Shown here: one piece after another, positions 9,081-17,608 of the stretch
How positions within the stretch are numbered: position 1 is the stretch's first letter
How the letters are laid out: every line of letters starts with the position of its first letter
Assembly: GCF_016863135.1 (NCBI RefSeq)
Contig: NZ_BOOH01000045.1
Coordinates: 62,001-126,000 of the forward strand
Direction: 5' to 3'
DNA length: 64,000 bases
From: Planobispora longispora
GTDB taxonomy: Bacteria > Actinomycetota > Actinomycetes > Streptosporangiales > Streptosporangiaceae
The notes under the pieces: model-generated
The model's input: only the letters and a program-made list of their open reading frames with translations
Database searches by the model: none
Told to the model about the DNA's origin: nothing
Program-made: the position numbers and the translations under genes

Positions 9081-9422
9081 GTGATCGAGGTCTCGAGGGA
9101 GAAGTTCGAGGAGCTCGTGGCCGAGGCACTGGACACGATCCCTCCCGAACTGACGAAAGTCATGGACAACGTCGTCGTGGTGGTCGTGGACGATCCGCCC
9201 GAGCCGGATCTGCTGGGGCTCTACACCGGCATCCCGCTCACCGAGCGTGGCGACTGGTACGCCGGCGTGCTGCCCGACCGGATCGAGATCTACCGGAATC
9301 CGATCTGCGCGATCTGCGACACCGAGGATGACGTGGTGGAGGAGGTGCAGATCACGGTCGTTCATGAGATCGCCCACCATTTCGGCATAGACGATGACCG
9401 ACTGCACGAGCTGGGCTGGTAG
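9081..9422 (+). CDS. Minimal zinc metallopeptidase family protein
   Basis: A 113-residue protein from a GTG start. It carries the gluzincin-like motif HEIAHHFGIDDDRLHELGW near the C-terminus, where HExxH and the downstream His or Asp could hold zinc. It matches the short metallopeptidase (zincin-like) family found next to housekeeping genes in actinobacteria. Its target is unknown. Confidence 0.85.
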   Translation: MIEVSREKFEELVAEALDTIPPELTKVMDNVVVVVVDDPPEPDLLGLYTGIPLTERGDWYAGVLPDRIEIYRNPICAICDTEDDVVEEVQITVVHEIAHHFGIDDDRLHELGW

Positions 9423-9594
9423 ATAAAGCCGCATTACACATGCTCCATCCCATGCCCGATATTTCCTGATGGGGAATTACACGCTGCATGAGTTTGGCCA
9501 GTTCAGCTTGCGAAAAGGACTCCCAACGGGCACGGTAGGTCACACGGCGAATACACACAGTCAGATTCGCCTGTGAGATCACCAGCGGAGTCCC

Positions 9595-10890
9595 ATGGCG
9601 GCCACCAGGTCCGGGCGGTCCGCCGGGCGGCATCGCCGTCCGGTGGAGCGTCAAGCCACCTACGGCGAGGTCCTCGCCGTCAAGGAGTTCCGCGCGCTCT
9701 GGGGCGGCCAGGCCCTCTCGCTCCTCGGCGACCAGCTCTCCCGCGTGGCGCTGTCCGTCCTGGTCTTCGAGCGGACCGAGTCCCCGCTGGCCACCGCCTC
9801 CGTCTACGCGCTGACCTACCTGCCGCCGATCATCGGCGGCCCGCTGCTGGCGGGTCTGGCCGACCGCTACGCCCGCCGTCGCATCATGGTCGTCTGCGAC
9901 CTGCTCCGCGCCGTCATGGTCGCGGCCATGGCGGTGCCCGGCACCTCGTTCGCCACGCTGTGCGCGCTGGTCTTCTGCGTGGTGCTGCTCAGCGCCCCGT
10001 TCTCCGCCGCCCGGGCGGCGCTCCTGCCCGAGCTCCTCGAGGGCGACCGCTACGTCGCGGGCTCGGCCCTGCAGAACATGACCAACCAGGCCGCGCAGAT
10101 GCTCGGCTTCGCCGTCGGCGGCGCCCTGATCATGGGGATGGGCCCGTACCGCGCGCTGGCCCTCGACGCGGCGACCTTCATGGCCTCCGCGCTCATCCTC
10201 ATGTCGGGGATACGACGGCGCCCGGCCCCCCTCCGCGGCGACGCCGGCCGTTCCTCGATGTGGACGATGACCCGCGCCGGAGCCAGGATGGTCTTCGGCG
10301 ACCCCCGGCTGCGGATCCTGGTGCTCTTCGCCTGGCTCTGCGGCTTCTACGTGCTCCCTGAGGGCATCGCGACCCCCTACGCCGCCACGCTGACCGACGA
10401 CCCCCACCAGATCTCGTTCGTGGCCGGTCTGCTGATGGGCGCCATGCCGACCGGGACGGTCGTCGGCGCCTTCCTGTTCAGCCGATACGTCAGCCCTTCC
10501 AAACGCCTGCGCGTCATGGGCTGGATGGCGATGCTGACCTGCGCGCCGCTGATCGCCTGCGCGATGCGCCCGCCGCTCGCCGTGGTGCTGGTCCTGTGGT
10601 TCATCTCGGGCGTGGGCGGTGCGTACCAGCTCGCCGCCAACGCCGCGTTCGTGCAGTGCGTGCCCGCCGAACGGCGCGGCCAGGCCTTCGGCCTCGTCCA
10701 GTCAGGCCTGCTGGCCGTTCAGGGGATCGGCATCCTCGTCGGCGGCGCCGCCGCCGCCGAGCTCGGCCCCGAACCCGTGGTCGCACTGGCCGGCGCGGCG
10801 GGCCTGTTCGTGGCCGCCACGCTGGCCATGCTGTGGACCGAGTCCCGCAAGGAGATCATCATGAGGGTTCGCACCGGAGCGGTGGCCTGA
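9595..10890 (+). CDS. MFS transporter
   Basis: A 431-residue major facilitator. A positively charged cytoplasmic N-terminus precedes FRALWGGQALSLLGDQLSRV, typical of the enterobactin-exporter (EntS-like) branch, and the loop 2-3 motif LADRYARRRIM. About twelve hydrophobic segments follow. It would export a drug or metabolite with proton exchange; the substrate is unknown. Its 3' end nearly abuts the convergent PspC gene. Confidence 0.85.
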   Translation: MAATRSGRSAGRHRRPVERQATYGEVLAVKEFRALWGGQALSLLGDQLSRVALSVLVFERTESPLATASVYALTYLPPIIGGPLLAGLADRYARRRIMVVCDLLRAVMVAAMAVPGTSFATLCALVFCVVLLSAPFSAARAALLPELLEGDRYVAGSALQNMTNQAAQMLGFAVGGALIMGMGPYRALALDAATFMASALILMSGIRRRPAPLRGDAGRSSMWTMTRAGARMVFGDPRLRILVLFAWLCGFYVLPEGIATPYAATLTDDPHQISFVAGLLMGAMPTGTVVGAFLFSRYVSPSKRLRVMGWMAMLTCAPLIACAMRPPLAVVLVLWFISGVGGAYQLAANAAFVQCVPAERRGQAFGLVQSGLLAVQGIGILVGGAAAAELGPEPVVALAGAAGLFVAATLAMLWTESRKEIIMRVRTGAVA

Positions 10891-10891
10891 C

Positions 10892-11410
10892 TCACGCCTG
10901 CGGCGAGGAGTTGCCGTCGCCTCGCGGCGGCTCCGGAGCGGTGTACTGCGGGGGCACCGGAGGCGTGTACTGCGGGGCCGGGTTCTGGTACGGCGGAGCC
11001 GCGTCCTGGTGCATGGGGTACGGCGCCGGCTGGGCCGGGTCCTGGTGGGTGGGGTACGACCCCGCCGGCGCGTTGCGCCGCTCGGTGTGCTCGGCCCAGT
11101 GCTGCTCGGCCCTGGCCCACCCGTGCTCGGCCTTGGCCTTCGCGTCCAGCCAGACCGGGTTGTCCTTGTTCTTGTCGATCAGGTCCTGGAGGATCGACCG
11201 GTCCTTGCCCTCGTCGGGCAGGAGCAGCCAGCCGACCGCGTAGACGGCCACCCCGGCCCCGCCGAAGACGCAGGCGACGGCGAGCCCCACCCTGATGATG
11301 TTGGGGTCGATCCCGATGTAGCGGCCGAGGCCCGAGGCCACACCCGCGATGACACGTCCGTCCCTGGTCCGACGGAGCTGCTTCACGCCCGAGAAGTTGT
11401 TCTCATCCAT
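10892..11410 (-). CDS. PspC-domain envelope stress protein
   Basis: A 172-residue protein with a PspC domain at residues 8-68 (RVIAGVASGLGRYIGID, then the membrane helix VGLAVACVFGGAGVAVYAVG and WLLLPDE). The rest is hydrophilic and then Pro/Gln/Tyr-rich (PAPYPMHQDAAPPYQNP), probably disordered. PspC proteins sense or respond to envelope stress. It is a single gene, divergent from the acyl-CoA dehydrogenase. Confidence 0.85.
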   Translation of the reverse strand: MDENNFSGVKQLRRTRDGRVIAGVASGLGRYIGIDPNIIRVGLAVACVFGGAGVAVYAVGWLLLPDEGKDRSILQDLIDKNKDNPVWLDAKAKAEHGWARAEQHWAEHTERRNAPAGSYPTHQDPAQPAPYPMHQDAAPPYQNPAPQYTPPVPPQYTAPEPPRGDGNSSPQA

Positions 11411-11543
11411 GTCTTCAGACTGCCCTCCGGAGGCCTCCGGTCACATCGGGATTCCCCCTGGGCGGACCCTGAAGTCCCCGCAATACCCTGGCAGGGTCAC
11501 CACGGAACCCTGACCGGGGTCACCACGGACGAGAGGAACCCCC

Positions 11544-12701
11544 ATGGACGACCTCCTGCGCATCGATGACGAACTCTCCGAAGAGCAGCGCCTCATCCGG
11601 GACACCGTCAAGGAGTTCGTCTCCGACCGGGTGCTCCCCCACGTCGGCGACTGGTTCGAGGAGGCGGTCTTCCCCGCCCGCGAGCTCGCCCCCGTGCTCG
11701 GTGAACTCGGGCTCCTCGGCATGCACCTGGAGGGGTACGGCTGCGCCGGGCTGGACGCGGTCGCCTACGGCGTCGCCTGCCGCGAGCTGGAGGCCGGCGA
11801 CTCCGGCCTGCGCTCGTTCGTCTCCGTCCAGGGCTCGCTGGCCATGTTCCCCATCTGGAAGTACGGCTCCGCCGAGCAGAAGGAGGAGTGGCTGCCCCGG
11901 ATGGCCGCCGGTGAGGCCATCGGCTGCTTCGGCCTGACCGAGCCCGACCACGGCTCCGACCCGGCGGGCATGCGCACGCACGCCAAGCAGGACCCCTCCG
12001 GCGACTGGATCCTCAACGGCTCCAAGATGTGGATCACCAACGGGTCCATCGCCGACGTCGCCGTGGTCTGGGCCCAGACGGAGGAGGACGTCCGCGGCTT
12101 CGTGGTCCCCACCGGCACGCCGGGCTTCTCCGCCCCGGAGATCCACAAGAAGATGTCCCTGCGCGCCTCGGTGACCTCGTCTCTCTACTTCGACGACGTC
12201 CGTCTCCCGGCCTCGGCCGTACTGCCCGGGGTCCAGGGACTGAAAGGCCCGCTCTCCTGCCTGTCGGAGGCCCGTTTCGGCATCCTGTGGGGCGTCGTCG
12301 GCGCGGCCCGCGCCTGTCTGGAGTCGGCCGTCGACTACTCCAAGAGCCGCATCCAGTTCGGCAGGCCCATCGGCGGCTTCCAGCTGACCCAGGAGAAGCT
12401 CGCCTGGATGTACGTCGGCCTCGGGCAGTCCCAGCTCACCGCCCTCCACCTGGGCCGCCTGAAGGACGCCGGCGCCATCACCCCCCGCCAGGTCAGCTTC
12501 GGCAAGCTGGCCAACGTCCGCGCCGCCCTGGACATCGCCCGCCAGGCCCGCACGATCCTCGGCGGCAACGGCATCACGCTGGAGTATCCGGTGATCCGGC
12601 ACATGAACAACCTGGAGTCCGTACTGACGTACGAGGGCACGCAGGAAGTGCATTTACTGACACTGGGCAAGGCGCTCACCGGCATCGATGCCTTCCGCTG
12701 A
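11544..12701 (+). CDS. Acyl-CoA dehydrogenase (glutaryl-CoA dehydrogenase-like)
   Basis: A 385-residue FAD-dependent acyl-CoA dehydrogenase. Recognisable parts are CFGLTEPDHGSDPAGM, the FAD-binding W(I)TNG strand and the C-terminal catalytic segment TYEGTQEVHLL. The YEGT Glu is the base of the glutaryl/isovaleryl-type enzymes. It would oxidise an acyl-CoA in amino acid or fatty acid breakdown and pass electrons to ETF. The ATG has GAGAGGA upstream. A second, partial copy of its 3' end lies just downstream. Confidence 0.92.
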   Translation: MDDLLRIDDELSEEQRLIRDTVKEFVSDRVLPHVGDWFEEAVFPARELAPVLGELGLLGMHLEGYGCAGLDAVAYGVACRELEAGDSGLRSFVSVQGSLAMFPIWKYGSAEQKEEWLPRMAAGEAIGCFGLTEPDHGSDPAGMRTHAKQDPSGDWILNGSKMWITNGSIADVAVVWAQTEEDVRGFVVPTGTPGFSAPEIHKKMSLRASVTSSLYFDDVRLPASAVLPGVQGLKGPLSCLSEARFGILWGVVGAARACLESAVDYSKSRIQFGRPIGGFQLTQEKLAWMYVGLGQSQLTALHLGRLKDAGAITPRQVSFGKLANVRAALDIARQARTILGGNGITLEYPVIRHMNNLESVLTYEGTQEVHLLTLGKALTGIDAFR

Positions 12702-12735
12702 CCTGGGTCGCTTCGCTCCGTCAGTCTGTGTTCCC

Positions 12736-12813
12736 ATGACCTACGAGGGCACCCAGGAGGTGCACACGCTGGTGCTCGGCGAGGCCCTGACCGGCATCCC
12801 CGCCTATCGCTGA
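12736..12813 (+). pseudogene. 3'-terminal fragment of a second acyl-CoA dehydrogenase gene
   Basis: This 25-codon stretch plus stop reads MTYEGTQEVHTLVLGEALTG and ends IPAYR. It matches the terminal 25 residues of the upstream gene, including the catalytic YEGT motif, at most positions. It begins 34 bp after the first stop. It is either a tandem duplication of the 3' end or what is left after recombination with a paralog. It is too short to function. Confidence 0.85.
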
Positions 12814-12907
12814 CGTCCTGCCGCGAGCACCCGCGGATCCGCCGCCGAGCGACTCGCGAGTCGGCCGGCCGCTTCGCAGGCCGCTTCCCGGGCGGCGGCG
12901 GACCGTC

Positions 12908-13558
12908 CTACGAGCCGACCTGTCGCCGGCGCGCCTCCCGCTGCGGCAGGCCGCACGACGTCCACTCCGGACCCTGCGCGGCCCGCTCCAGCTCGTCGTC
13001 CCAGCATGCTCCCCGTTCGATGAACGACCGGAACAACCCCGCGGTGGCGCGGGCGTCGACCAGCGCGGCGTGCGCGTTCACGAGGGGAACCCCGGCGCGT
13101 TCGCAGCAGGCCGCGAGGGTCCACTTCCCGTTCCCCGAGGGGAGGAACCGCGGCGCGAGGCGCTGCGTGCACAGGGTCTCCGTCACCCAGTGACTGTCCG
13201 GGAGCGTCCGCAGGAAGCGCAGGTCGAAGGAGGCGTTGTGCGCCACCAGGACACGCCCGGCCACCCGGCCCCAGATTTCGTCCAGCACCTCGTGGATCAC
13301 CGGCGCGCCCGCGACCATCGCGGGGGTGATCCCGTGGACGTGCACGGCCCCGGTGTCCCGGCGGGGGTCGATGAGCGAGTGCCACTCATCGACGGTCCTG
13401 CCCTCGGCGTCCAGGGACACCAGAGCGATCTCGCATATCCGATCGCCCTTCGCGGGCGAGAATCCGGTCGTCTCCACGTCCACCACGACGTATCCGCCCC
13501 GCGCGGCCCGCCGGAGGGGGGCGTCCAGCTCTGGTCCCGATGTCGTCACAGGTACCAC
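12908..13558 (-). CDS. DEDDh 3'-5' exonuclease (DnaQ/epsilon-like)
   Basis: A 216-residue DnaQ-fold exonuclease. ExoI motif VDVETTGF gives the first Asp and Glu, ExoII is HNASFDL and ExoIII is HAALVDARA with the DEDDh His. It lacks other domains, so it may proofread for DNA polymerase III or act as a stand-alone nuclease. The start is probably GTG at 13558; another GTG at 13549 is possible. It diverges from tRNA-Lys, which starts about 108 bp away. Confidence 0.88.
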   Translation of the reverse strand: MVPVTTSGPELDAPLRRAARGGYVVVDVETTGFSPAKGDRICEIALVSLDAEGRTVDEWHSLIDPRRDTGAVHVHGITPAMVAGAPVIHEVLDEIWGRVAGRVLVAHNASFDLRFLRTLPDSHWVTETLCTQRLAPRFLPSGNGKWTLAACCERAGVPLVNAHAALVDARATAGLFRSFIERGACWDDELERAAQGPEWTSCGLPQREARRRQVGS

Positions 13559-13665
13559 TCTAGGAAGAGTCCCGTCTTCCCACGCACCCCTTGGGTGAAT
13601 CGACGTCCCTCCCGGACCTGGCAACGGACGTCGGCGGACACTATCCTCGGTACGCTGTCTTCAGC

Positions 13666-13741
13666 GGGGCGTTAGCTCAATGGTTAGAGCTGCGGACTTT
13701 TAATCCGTAGGTTCTGGGTTCGAGTCCCAGGCGCCCTACCA
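13666..13741 (+). tRNA. tRNA-Lys (TTT), integration target
   Basis: A 76-nt gene with encoded CCA. The anticodon stem GCGGA/TCCGT encloses CTTTTAA, giving anticodon TTT. D arm GCTC/GAGC and T arm CTGGG-TTCGAGT-CCCAG are intact. Its 3' 45 bp serve as attachment core for the elements downstream, so the present 3' half was probably delivered by the last element to integrate. Confidence 0.95.
13697..13741 (+). repeat. att core, copy 1 (inside tRNA-Lys)
   Basis: The 45 bp from the anticodon loop (CTTTTAATCCG) to the CCA end of tRNA-Lys. The same sequence without mismatch is found at 26149-26193 and 30206-30250, and with three mismatches at 43594-43638, all in the same direction. This is the pattern left by tyrosine integrases that use tRNA 3' ends. 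Confidence 0.95.
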
Positions 13742-14098
13742 CTCCTGACCAGGAATCTAGGCTCTGACCAGGGCTTTCATTCCCGGCGATCTTCACCGGC
13801 CCATGCAGTTGGATGCAGCCGGATGCAGGTGTCTGCCACTGGTCGCGGAACATACGCGGAATGGAATCCAGCCCGTCCGCCCAGGTCAGCATCAGGATTC
13901 CGGAAGCCGCCGGAACGGTTCCGCGCACCTCCGAAGCAGGATCCGCGCTCCCGAAGCACTGCCCAAGCCCCCCAAGTCGGTGCTGACCTACGAGATCACG
14001 TAGGAGATCCACACCCGACCTCAGGATCAGCCCCCGCACATGGTGAAGGACCCCGAGGCTTGCCCGAGGTCCTTCACCGCGTTCCGCCGTCACGGCTG
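13742..14098. other. Left arm of AICE 1 (att arm region)
   Basis: No gene is seen between tRNA-Lys and the integrase. ATGCAG occurs three times at exact 10-bp spacing (13803, 13813, 13823), one helical turn, and GGAACATACGCGGAATG lies at 13847-13863. The latter recurs with one change at 26057-26073 near the other end of the element. These are candidate Int or Xis binding sites. Confidence 0.6.
14042..14078 (-). terminator. Terminator of the int operon
   Basis: Perfect 11-bp arms GGTGAAGGACC (14042-14052) and its complement (14068-14078) just downstream of the integrase stop. Confidence 0.7.
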
Positions 14099-15481
14099 TC
14101 ACGTCGTGAGCGCTTCCATGATCCGCTTGTTGGCCGTCTCGTGCTGCCCGTCGATGCACTTGGCGTAGACCCGAAGGAGCACGTCCACCCCGTGGCCGGC
14201 GCGCTCGGCGACCTCCGGGGCGTGGACTCCGGCGTTCAGCCACAGGGACACCGCCGCGTGCCGCAGGTCGTACGGCCGACCCGCCAGGGGCGAGGCCACC
14301 TGATCGGGGGTGAAAGCGTACATGCGCGCCTGCTTCCAGACCATCGAGACCGTCGAGCCGGGGAAGCTCTTACCGCTCCGGGTCCGGAATAGCCGCCCGT
14401 CCTCGGCGACGCCGTACCGGTCGATGTGCTCGCGGAGAACGGCCACCAGCTCCGGCGGGATCGGCACGCGCCGAGTCGCCTTGCGGCCCCGATGCTTGAG
14501 GCCGCGCTCATCGTTGGCCTCCCCCGAGTCGGTGTAGCGCGTGTTGCTCTCCGGCCGGGTCGTCTCCAGGGTCAGGACGCCCCAGCCCGTTGCCGGAAGG
14601 CCGCAGTTCGCCTCGCGGAGTCCGGCCGCCTCAGCCGGGCGGAGGCCGGCGAAGTACATGCAGGCGAACATGGCTGCCATCATCGGCCCCCGGGTACGGC
14701 CCGCATACGTCACGGCGACCAGGAGCCGACGGGCCTGCTCCGGACTGACCACCGAACGCCGGTCGATCTCGCCCGTGGACTTGACCTTGCGGAACTTGAC
14801 CTTGTGGATCGGATTCGCCGAAAGCTCCCCGAGTTCCACGGCGTACTCCAAGACCTGGTGGAAGACGGCCCGCTTCCGCCGGTAGGTCGAAGCCGCCGCG
14901 GCCTTGCCGTCCAGGCGCAGGGAGATGGCCTCCAAGGCCGCCCGCGTGTGCTTGGGGTCCTCCAACGCGCTCAAGGGCAGCGAAGCCGCTTCCAGCCACC
15001 GCACCACCTTCAGGACTTTCGGCGAGGGAGGCGGACGGCGGTCCTCGGGCACGAAGGAGTACTCAAGCAACGTCCGCCGGATCTCCTCGTCATCGGGACG
15101 GCCGGACACGTCGCCCGTCAGGACGGGGGTGATGTAGGCGAGGGAGTCGGTCATGCCCTCGCGGGTCTTGGCCGCCGCATGAGGCCACCAGGCGTGGACG
15201 TAGGAGACGGCCAGGGAGTACCAGGTTCGCGTGTCCTTGGCCTTGACCATCGAGCCGGGAAGGCCGCTCTCCGGGTCGAACGCCTCCCCGTTCCTGGCCG
15301 CCTGGCGCAGGTCGGACAGAAAGCTCTCGGCGAGTCCCTTGGTCTTGAAGGTCGATGACTTCTCCCGGTTGTCCACAGTCCAGCGCACGGTGTGGGAAAC
15401 GATCCGGGGTTTCTTGCCCACACCCTGGGGCCGTGTGTTGGTACGGATGCCCCAGAACTTGACCTTGTACGAGGTGGTCAC
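14099..15481 (-). CDS. int: Tyrosine site-specific integrase of AICE 1
   Basis: A 460-residue tyrosine recombinase. The N-terminal third has the arm-binding and SAM-like domain, and the C-terminal catalytic domain has the first Arg in AGLRPAEA, the box II DLRHAAVSL, a His in AGHGVDVLLRVY and the nucleophile Tyr in RVYAK. It would recombine attP with the 3' end of tRNA-Lys. It overlaps xis by four bases (ATGA-type), so the two are translated together. It reads toward the tRNA, the usual AICE arrangement. Confidence 0.95.
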   Translation of the reverse strand: MTTSYKVKFWGIRTNTRPQGVGKKPRIVSHTVRWTVDNREKSSTFKTKGLAESFLSDLRQAARNGEAFDPESGLPGSMVKAKDTRTWYSLAVSYVHAWWPHAAAKTREGMTDSLAYITPVLTGDVSGRPDDEEIRRTLLEYSFVPEDRRPPPSPKVLKVVRWLEAASLPLSALEDPKHTRAALEAISLRLDGKAAAASTYRRKRAVFHQVLEYAVELGELSANPIHKVKFRKVKSTGEIDRRSVVSPEQARRLLVAVTYAGRTRGPMMAAMFACMYFAGLRPAEAAGLREANCGLPATGWGVLTLETTRPESNTRYTDSGEANDERGLKHRGRKATRRVPIPPELVAVLREHIDRYGVAEDGRLFRTRSGKSFPGSTVSMVWKQARMYAFTPDQVASPLAGRPYDLRHAAVSLWLNAGVHAPEVAERAGHGVDVLLRVYAKCIDGQHETANKRIMEALTT

Positions 15482-15669
15482 GCGGCCTCCCGGAGAGATT
15501 CGAGCCAGGCTTCGAACTCGCTCCGGTACAGCCGGAGGTCACCGTTGGGCAGCCGGAACCCGGCGGGGAACTTGCCGATCTCGCGCCAGCGGTAGAAGGT
15601 GCGGGCCGAGATCCCACCCAGTTCTTCGAGGATCTGGGGAACGGTCATCAGCTCGTCCTTCTTCTTCAC
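15478..15669 (-). CDS. xis: Excisionase (MerR-like HTH)
   Basis: A 63-residue protein with a winged-helix excisionase pattern: MTVPQILEELGG then ISARTFYRWREIGKFP, followed by a basic strand (RLPNGDLRLYRSEF). It would bend att arm DNA and steer Int toward excision. It overlaps both int and repSA by four bases, forming one translational unit. Confidence 0.92.
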   Translation of the reverse strand: MKKKDELMTVPQILEELGGISARTFYRWREIGKFPAGFRLPNGDLRLYRSEFEAWLESLREAA

Positions 15670-17417
15670 GCCGCCACCTCCAGCCTCGGAGTTGCCGAAA
15701 ATTCTTCGACGGGCTGTCCCTCCGCTCTGGCCTGGAGTTCGAGGAGCCGGGCACGGGTGCGTTGGCGGTCGGCCACGGCGCGCAGCAGTCGTTTGGCCAA
15801 CGGGGTGCGGGTCGGGTCCTTAGTGGAGACCGGCTTCCAGACGTAGCGGTGCGGGTCGGTCTGGGCGGGGTCTTCGGCCAGGCCGAGCGCGTCGAGGATC
15901 CAGGCTCGCCGGTCGGCTTTGTGTTCGGCCAGGGTCTTGTTCGACCACTTGCGGGAGACCAGAACCCGGCGCCCGGCGTAGCCGAGGTGTTCGGGCTTGT
16001 GCGCCTTGCTGCGGCACCGGCCCGGCATCATGCCCGGCTTGGCACCTTTGGGCTGCACGCCGTAGCGGAGCCAGTTCGCACACATCGGAGAGCAGGGTTC
16101 GTAGCGCAACGCCTCCACCATCCGGGCCGCGTGGTCGCGTCGAGCGCAGTCGTCAGTGTCGAGCGTTTCGCCGAGACTCTTGGTCAGGTACTTCGACAGG
16201 TAGCGGATGCACTGATCGGCGTCCGGGGTGCCGGCGAGTACGCCTTGGGCGTCGACCTGGTCGCCGAAGCGGAGTACATGCAGGGGGCTGGCGTCCTCGT
16301 CGGCGTCGAGCCGGTCGAGGGCTTCGTCCCAGGTAGGCAGGATCTCACCGGTTTCCGGGTCGAGGTAGTCGCCGTCTTGGCCGTCCAGGTGGCTTTCGCC
16401 GTCCGGGAGGTCGGCCCGGGGAGTCCACACCGGGAGGTGTTCTCCCTCGAATCGGATCTCCTCGGTCGCCGGCCACCACACCTGGTGGTAGGTCGCCGCC
16501 GCGATGGCCTTGATCTCCGCTCGTGGCAGGGTGCCCCGGATGGCCATGTGCAGGTGTGGGGCGAGTCGTTTCTGCGGTTCCACGGTGGCGAAGTACTGCA
16601 CGTCATAGCCGGCGACCCGGCGGAGGTTCTGCACGAACCGGTCGACCAGCTTGGAGAAGTGCAGCGCGTCCCGGGCCGCCCGCCGGTAGTCGTAGGTGCT
16701 CGGGTCGACCGGCACGCCTTGCCCGGATCGGATGCTGCCGTAGGAGGGCAGGGTGAGCGTGATGAACATCGACGGCCGGTAGACCGTACCGCCGGCTCCG
16801 GTGAAGGACCGGCCGAGTGTGCTGGGGCTCATGGCCCGCTTCGGTAGGTCCGGGGCGTCCTGTCGGCGCCGGGTCGAGCGTGAACGTCGCGGAGCCGCCC
16901 GGCCGCCCAGTACGCTGCCCCGCATCCCGGCCGCGTTGATCTCGACGTCGATCTCCCGGATCGCCGCATCCCAGTCGGCGACCTCCTCGACGTCACCAAC
17001 GCGTTCGGCGTGATCGCGCTTGGCCTGCACATCGGCGCGGAACTCGATCAACCATTGCTGCTCTTCGGTAGCGGGGGCCGGTGTGGTGACGGGTTCGGCT
17101 TCCAGGTGCCAGCCTTCCCGACACTGGGCCATGCGCAGGTAGCGGTTGCGCTTGGCACACGGCAGGCACTTGGCCTCTTGGGTGGCGCCGCACGGGATGT
17201 CGAAGGTCTCTTCCTGGCCGGTGACGATGTCGAGGCGCCGCATCTCGACGGGGCGGATGCACACGCCGTTGAGCTTGGCCATCTCGATCGCCACGTCTAG
17301 GGCCAGCGGCATCCGGGCGCGTACGGCGCGGGCGAGGCGGGGGTGGGAGGCGTCTGCCGGGGCGGTCGGGTCAGTGGTCGGAGGGGTCGATGGGACAAGG
17401 GCAGAGGTGTGGGTCAC
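15666..17417 (-). CDS. repSA: RepSA-like rolling-circle replication initiator
   Basis: A 583-residue protein of the AICE RepSA family. An N-terminal cysteine cluster (CLPCAKRNRYLRMAQC) may bind zinc. The HUH motif is PHLHMAIRG near residue 286, and the tyrosine motif YLSKYLTKS is near residue 404, giving a nicking-joining initiator that loads on a double-strand origin. The GTG start at 17417 follows AAGGAGG and overlaps the stop of the preceding small gene (ATGTGA); the longer frame upstream is not used. It would replicate the excised circle before transfer. Confidence 0.92.
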   Translation of the reverse strand: MTHTSALVPSTPPTTDPTAPADASHPRLARAVRARMPLALDVAIEMAKLNGVCIRPVEMRRLDIVTGQEETFDIPCGATQEAKCLPCAKRNRYLRMAQCREGWHLEAEPVTTPAPATEEQQWLIEFRADVQAKRDHAERVGDVEEVADWDAAIREIDVEINAAGMRGSVLGGRAAPRRSRSTRRRQDAPDLPKRAMSPSTLGRSFTGAGGTVYRPSMFITLTLPSYGSIRSGQGVPVDPSTYDYRRAARDALHFSKLVDRFVQNLRRVAGYDVQYFATVEPQKRLAPHLHMAIRGTLPRAEIKAIAAATYHQVWWPATEEIRFEGEHLPVWTPRADLPDGESHLDGQDGDYLDPETGEILPTWDEALDRLDADEDASPLHVLRFGDQVDAQGVLAGTPDADQCIRYLSKYLTKSLGETLDTDDCARRDHAARMVEALRYEPCSPMCANWLRYGVQPKGAKPGMMPGRCRSKAHKPEHLGYAGRRVLVSRKWSNKTLAEHKADRRAWILDALGLAEDPAQTDPHRYVWKPVSTKDPTRTPLAKRLLRAVADRQRTRARLLELQARAEGQPVEEFSATPRLEVAA

Positions 17418-17608
17418 ATGGCCTCCTTCCGGGTGTCCAGGTCGGCGCACAGCCGGTAGGCGTCGCTGTAGGGGTCTTTGCACAGGTGGGCGGTGTCCAG
17501 GTTGATGATCAGGACTACTTCGCCCAGGTCGCAGCCGTCGAAGGTCCGCAGTCGACGGAAGGACAGCGCGTTGATCTCGGCGGCGGTGCCGTGAATGGTG
17601 ATCCTCAT
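17414..17608 (-). CDS. Small conserved AICE protein of unknown function
   Basis: A 64-residue protein beginning MRITIHGTAAEINALSF and containing GCDLGEVVLIINLD. It overlaps the preceding traB-like stop (ATGA) and the following repSA start, so it belongs to the same transcript. Proteins in this position are often labelled mobile element transfer protein; no function is established. Confidence 0.75.
   Translation of the reverse strand: MRITIHGTAAEINALSFRRLRTFDGCDLGEVVLIINLDTAHLCKDPYSDAYRLCADLDTRKEAM

Noticed and set aside
7696-9084. Long plus-strand frame opposite the metallophosphoesterase (similar long frames opposite 37-40 kb, 41-42.5 kb and 31.9-34.3 kb)
   Set aside because: High-GC shadow frames. 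The opposite strand has recognised domains, and these frames have no ribosome site or family match.
13677-13860. Minus-strand frames containing GLEPRTYGLK at each att core (also near 26150, 30230 and 43620)
   Set aside because: These are the antisense of the tRNA-Lys 3' end read as protein, a common false prediction.
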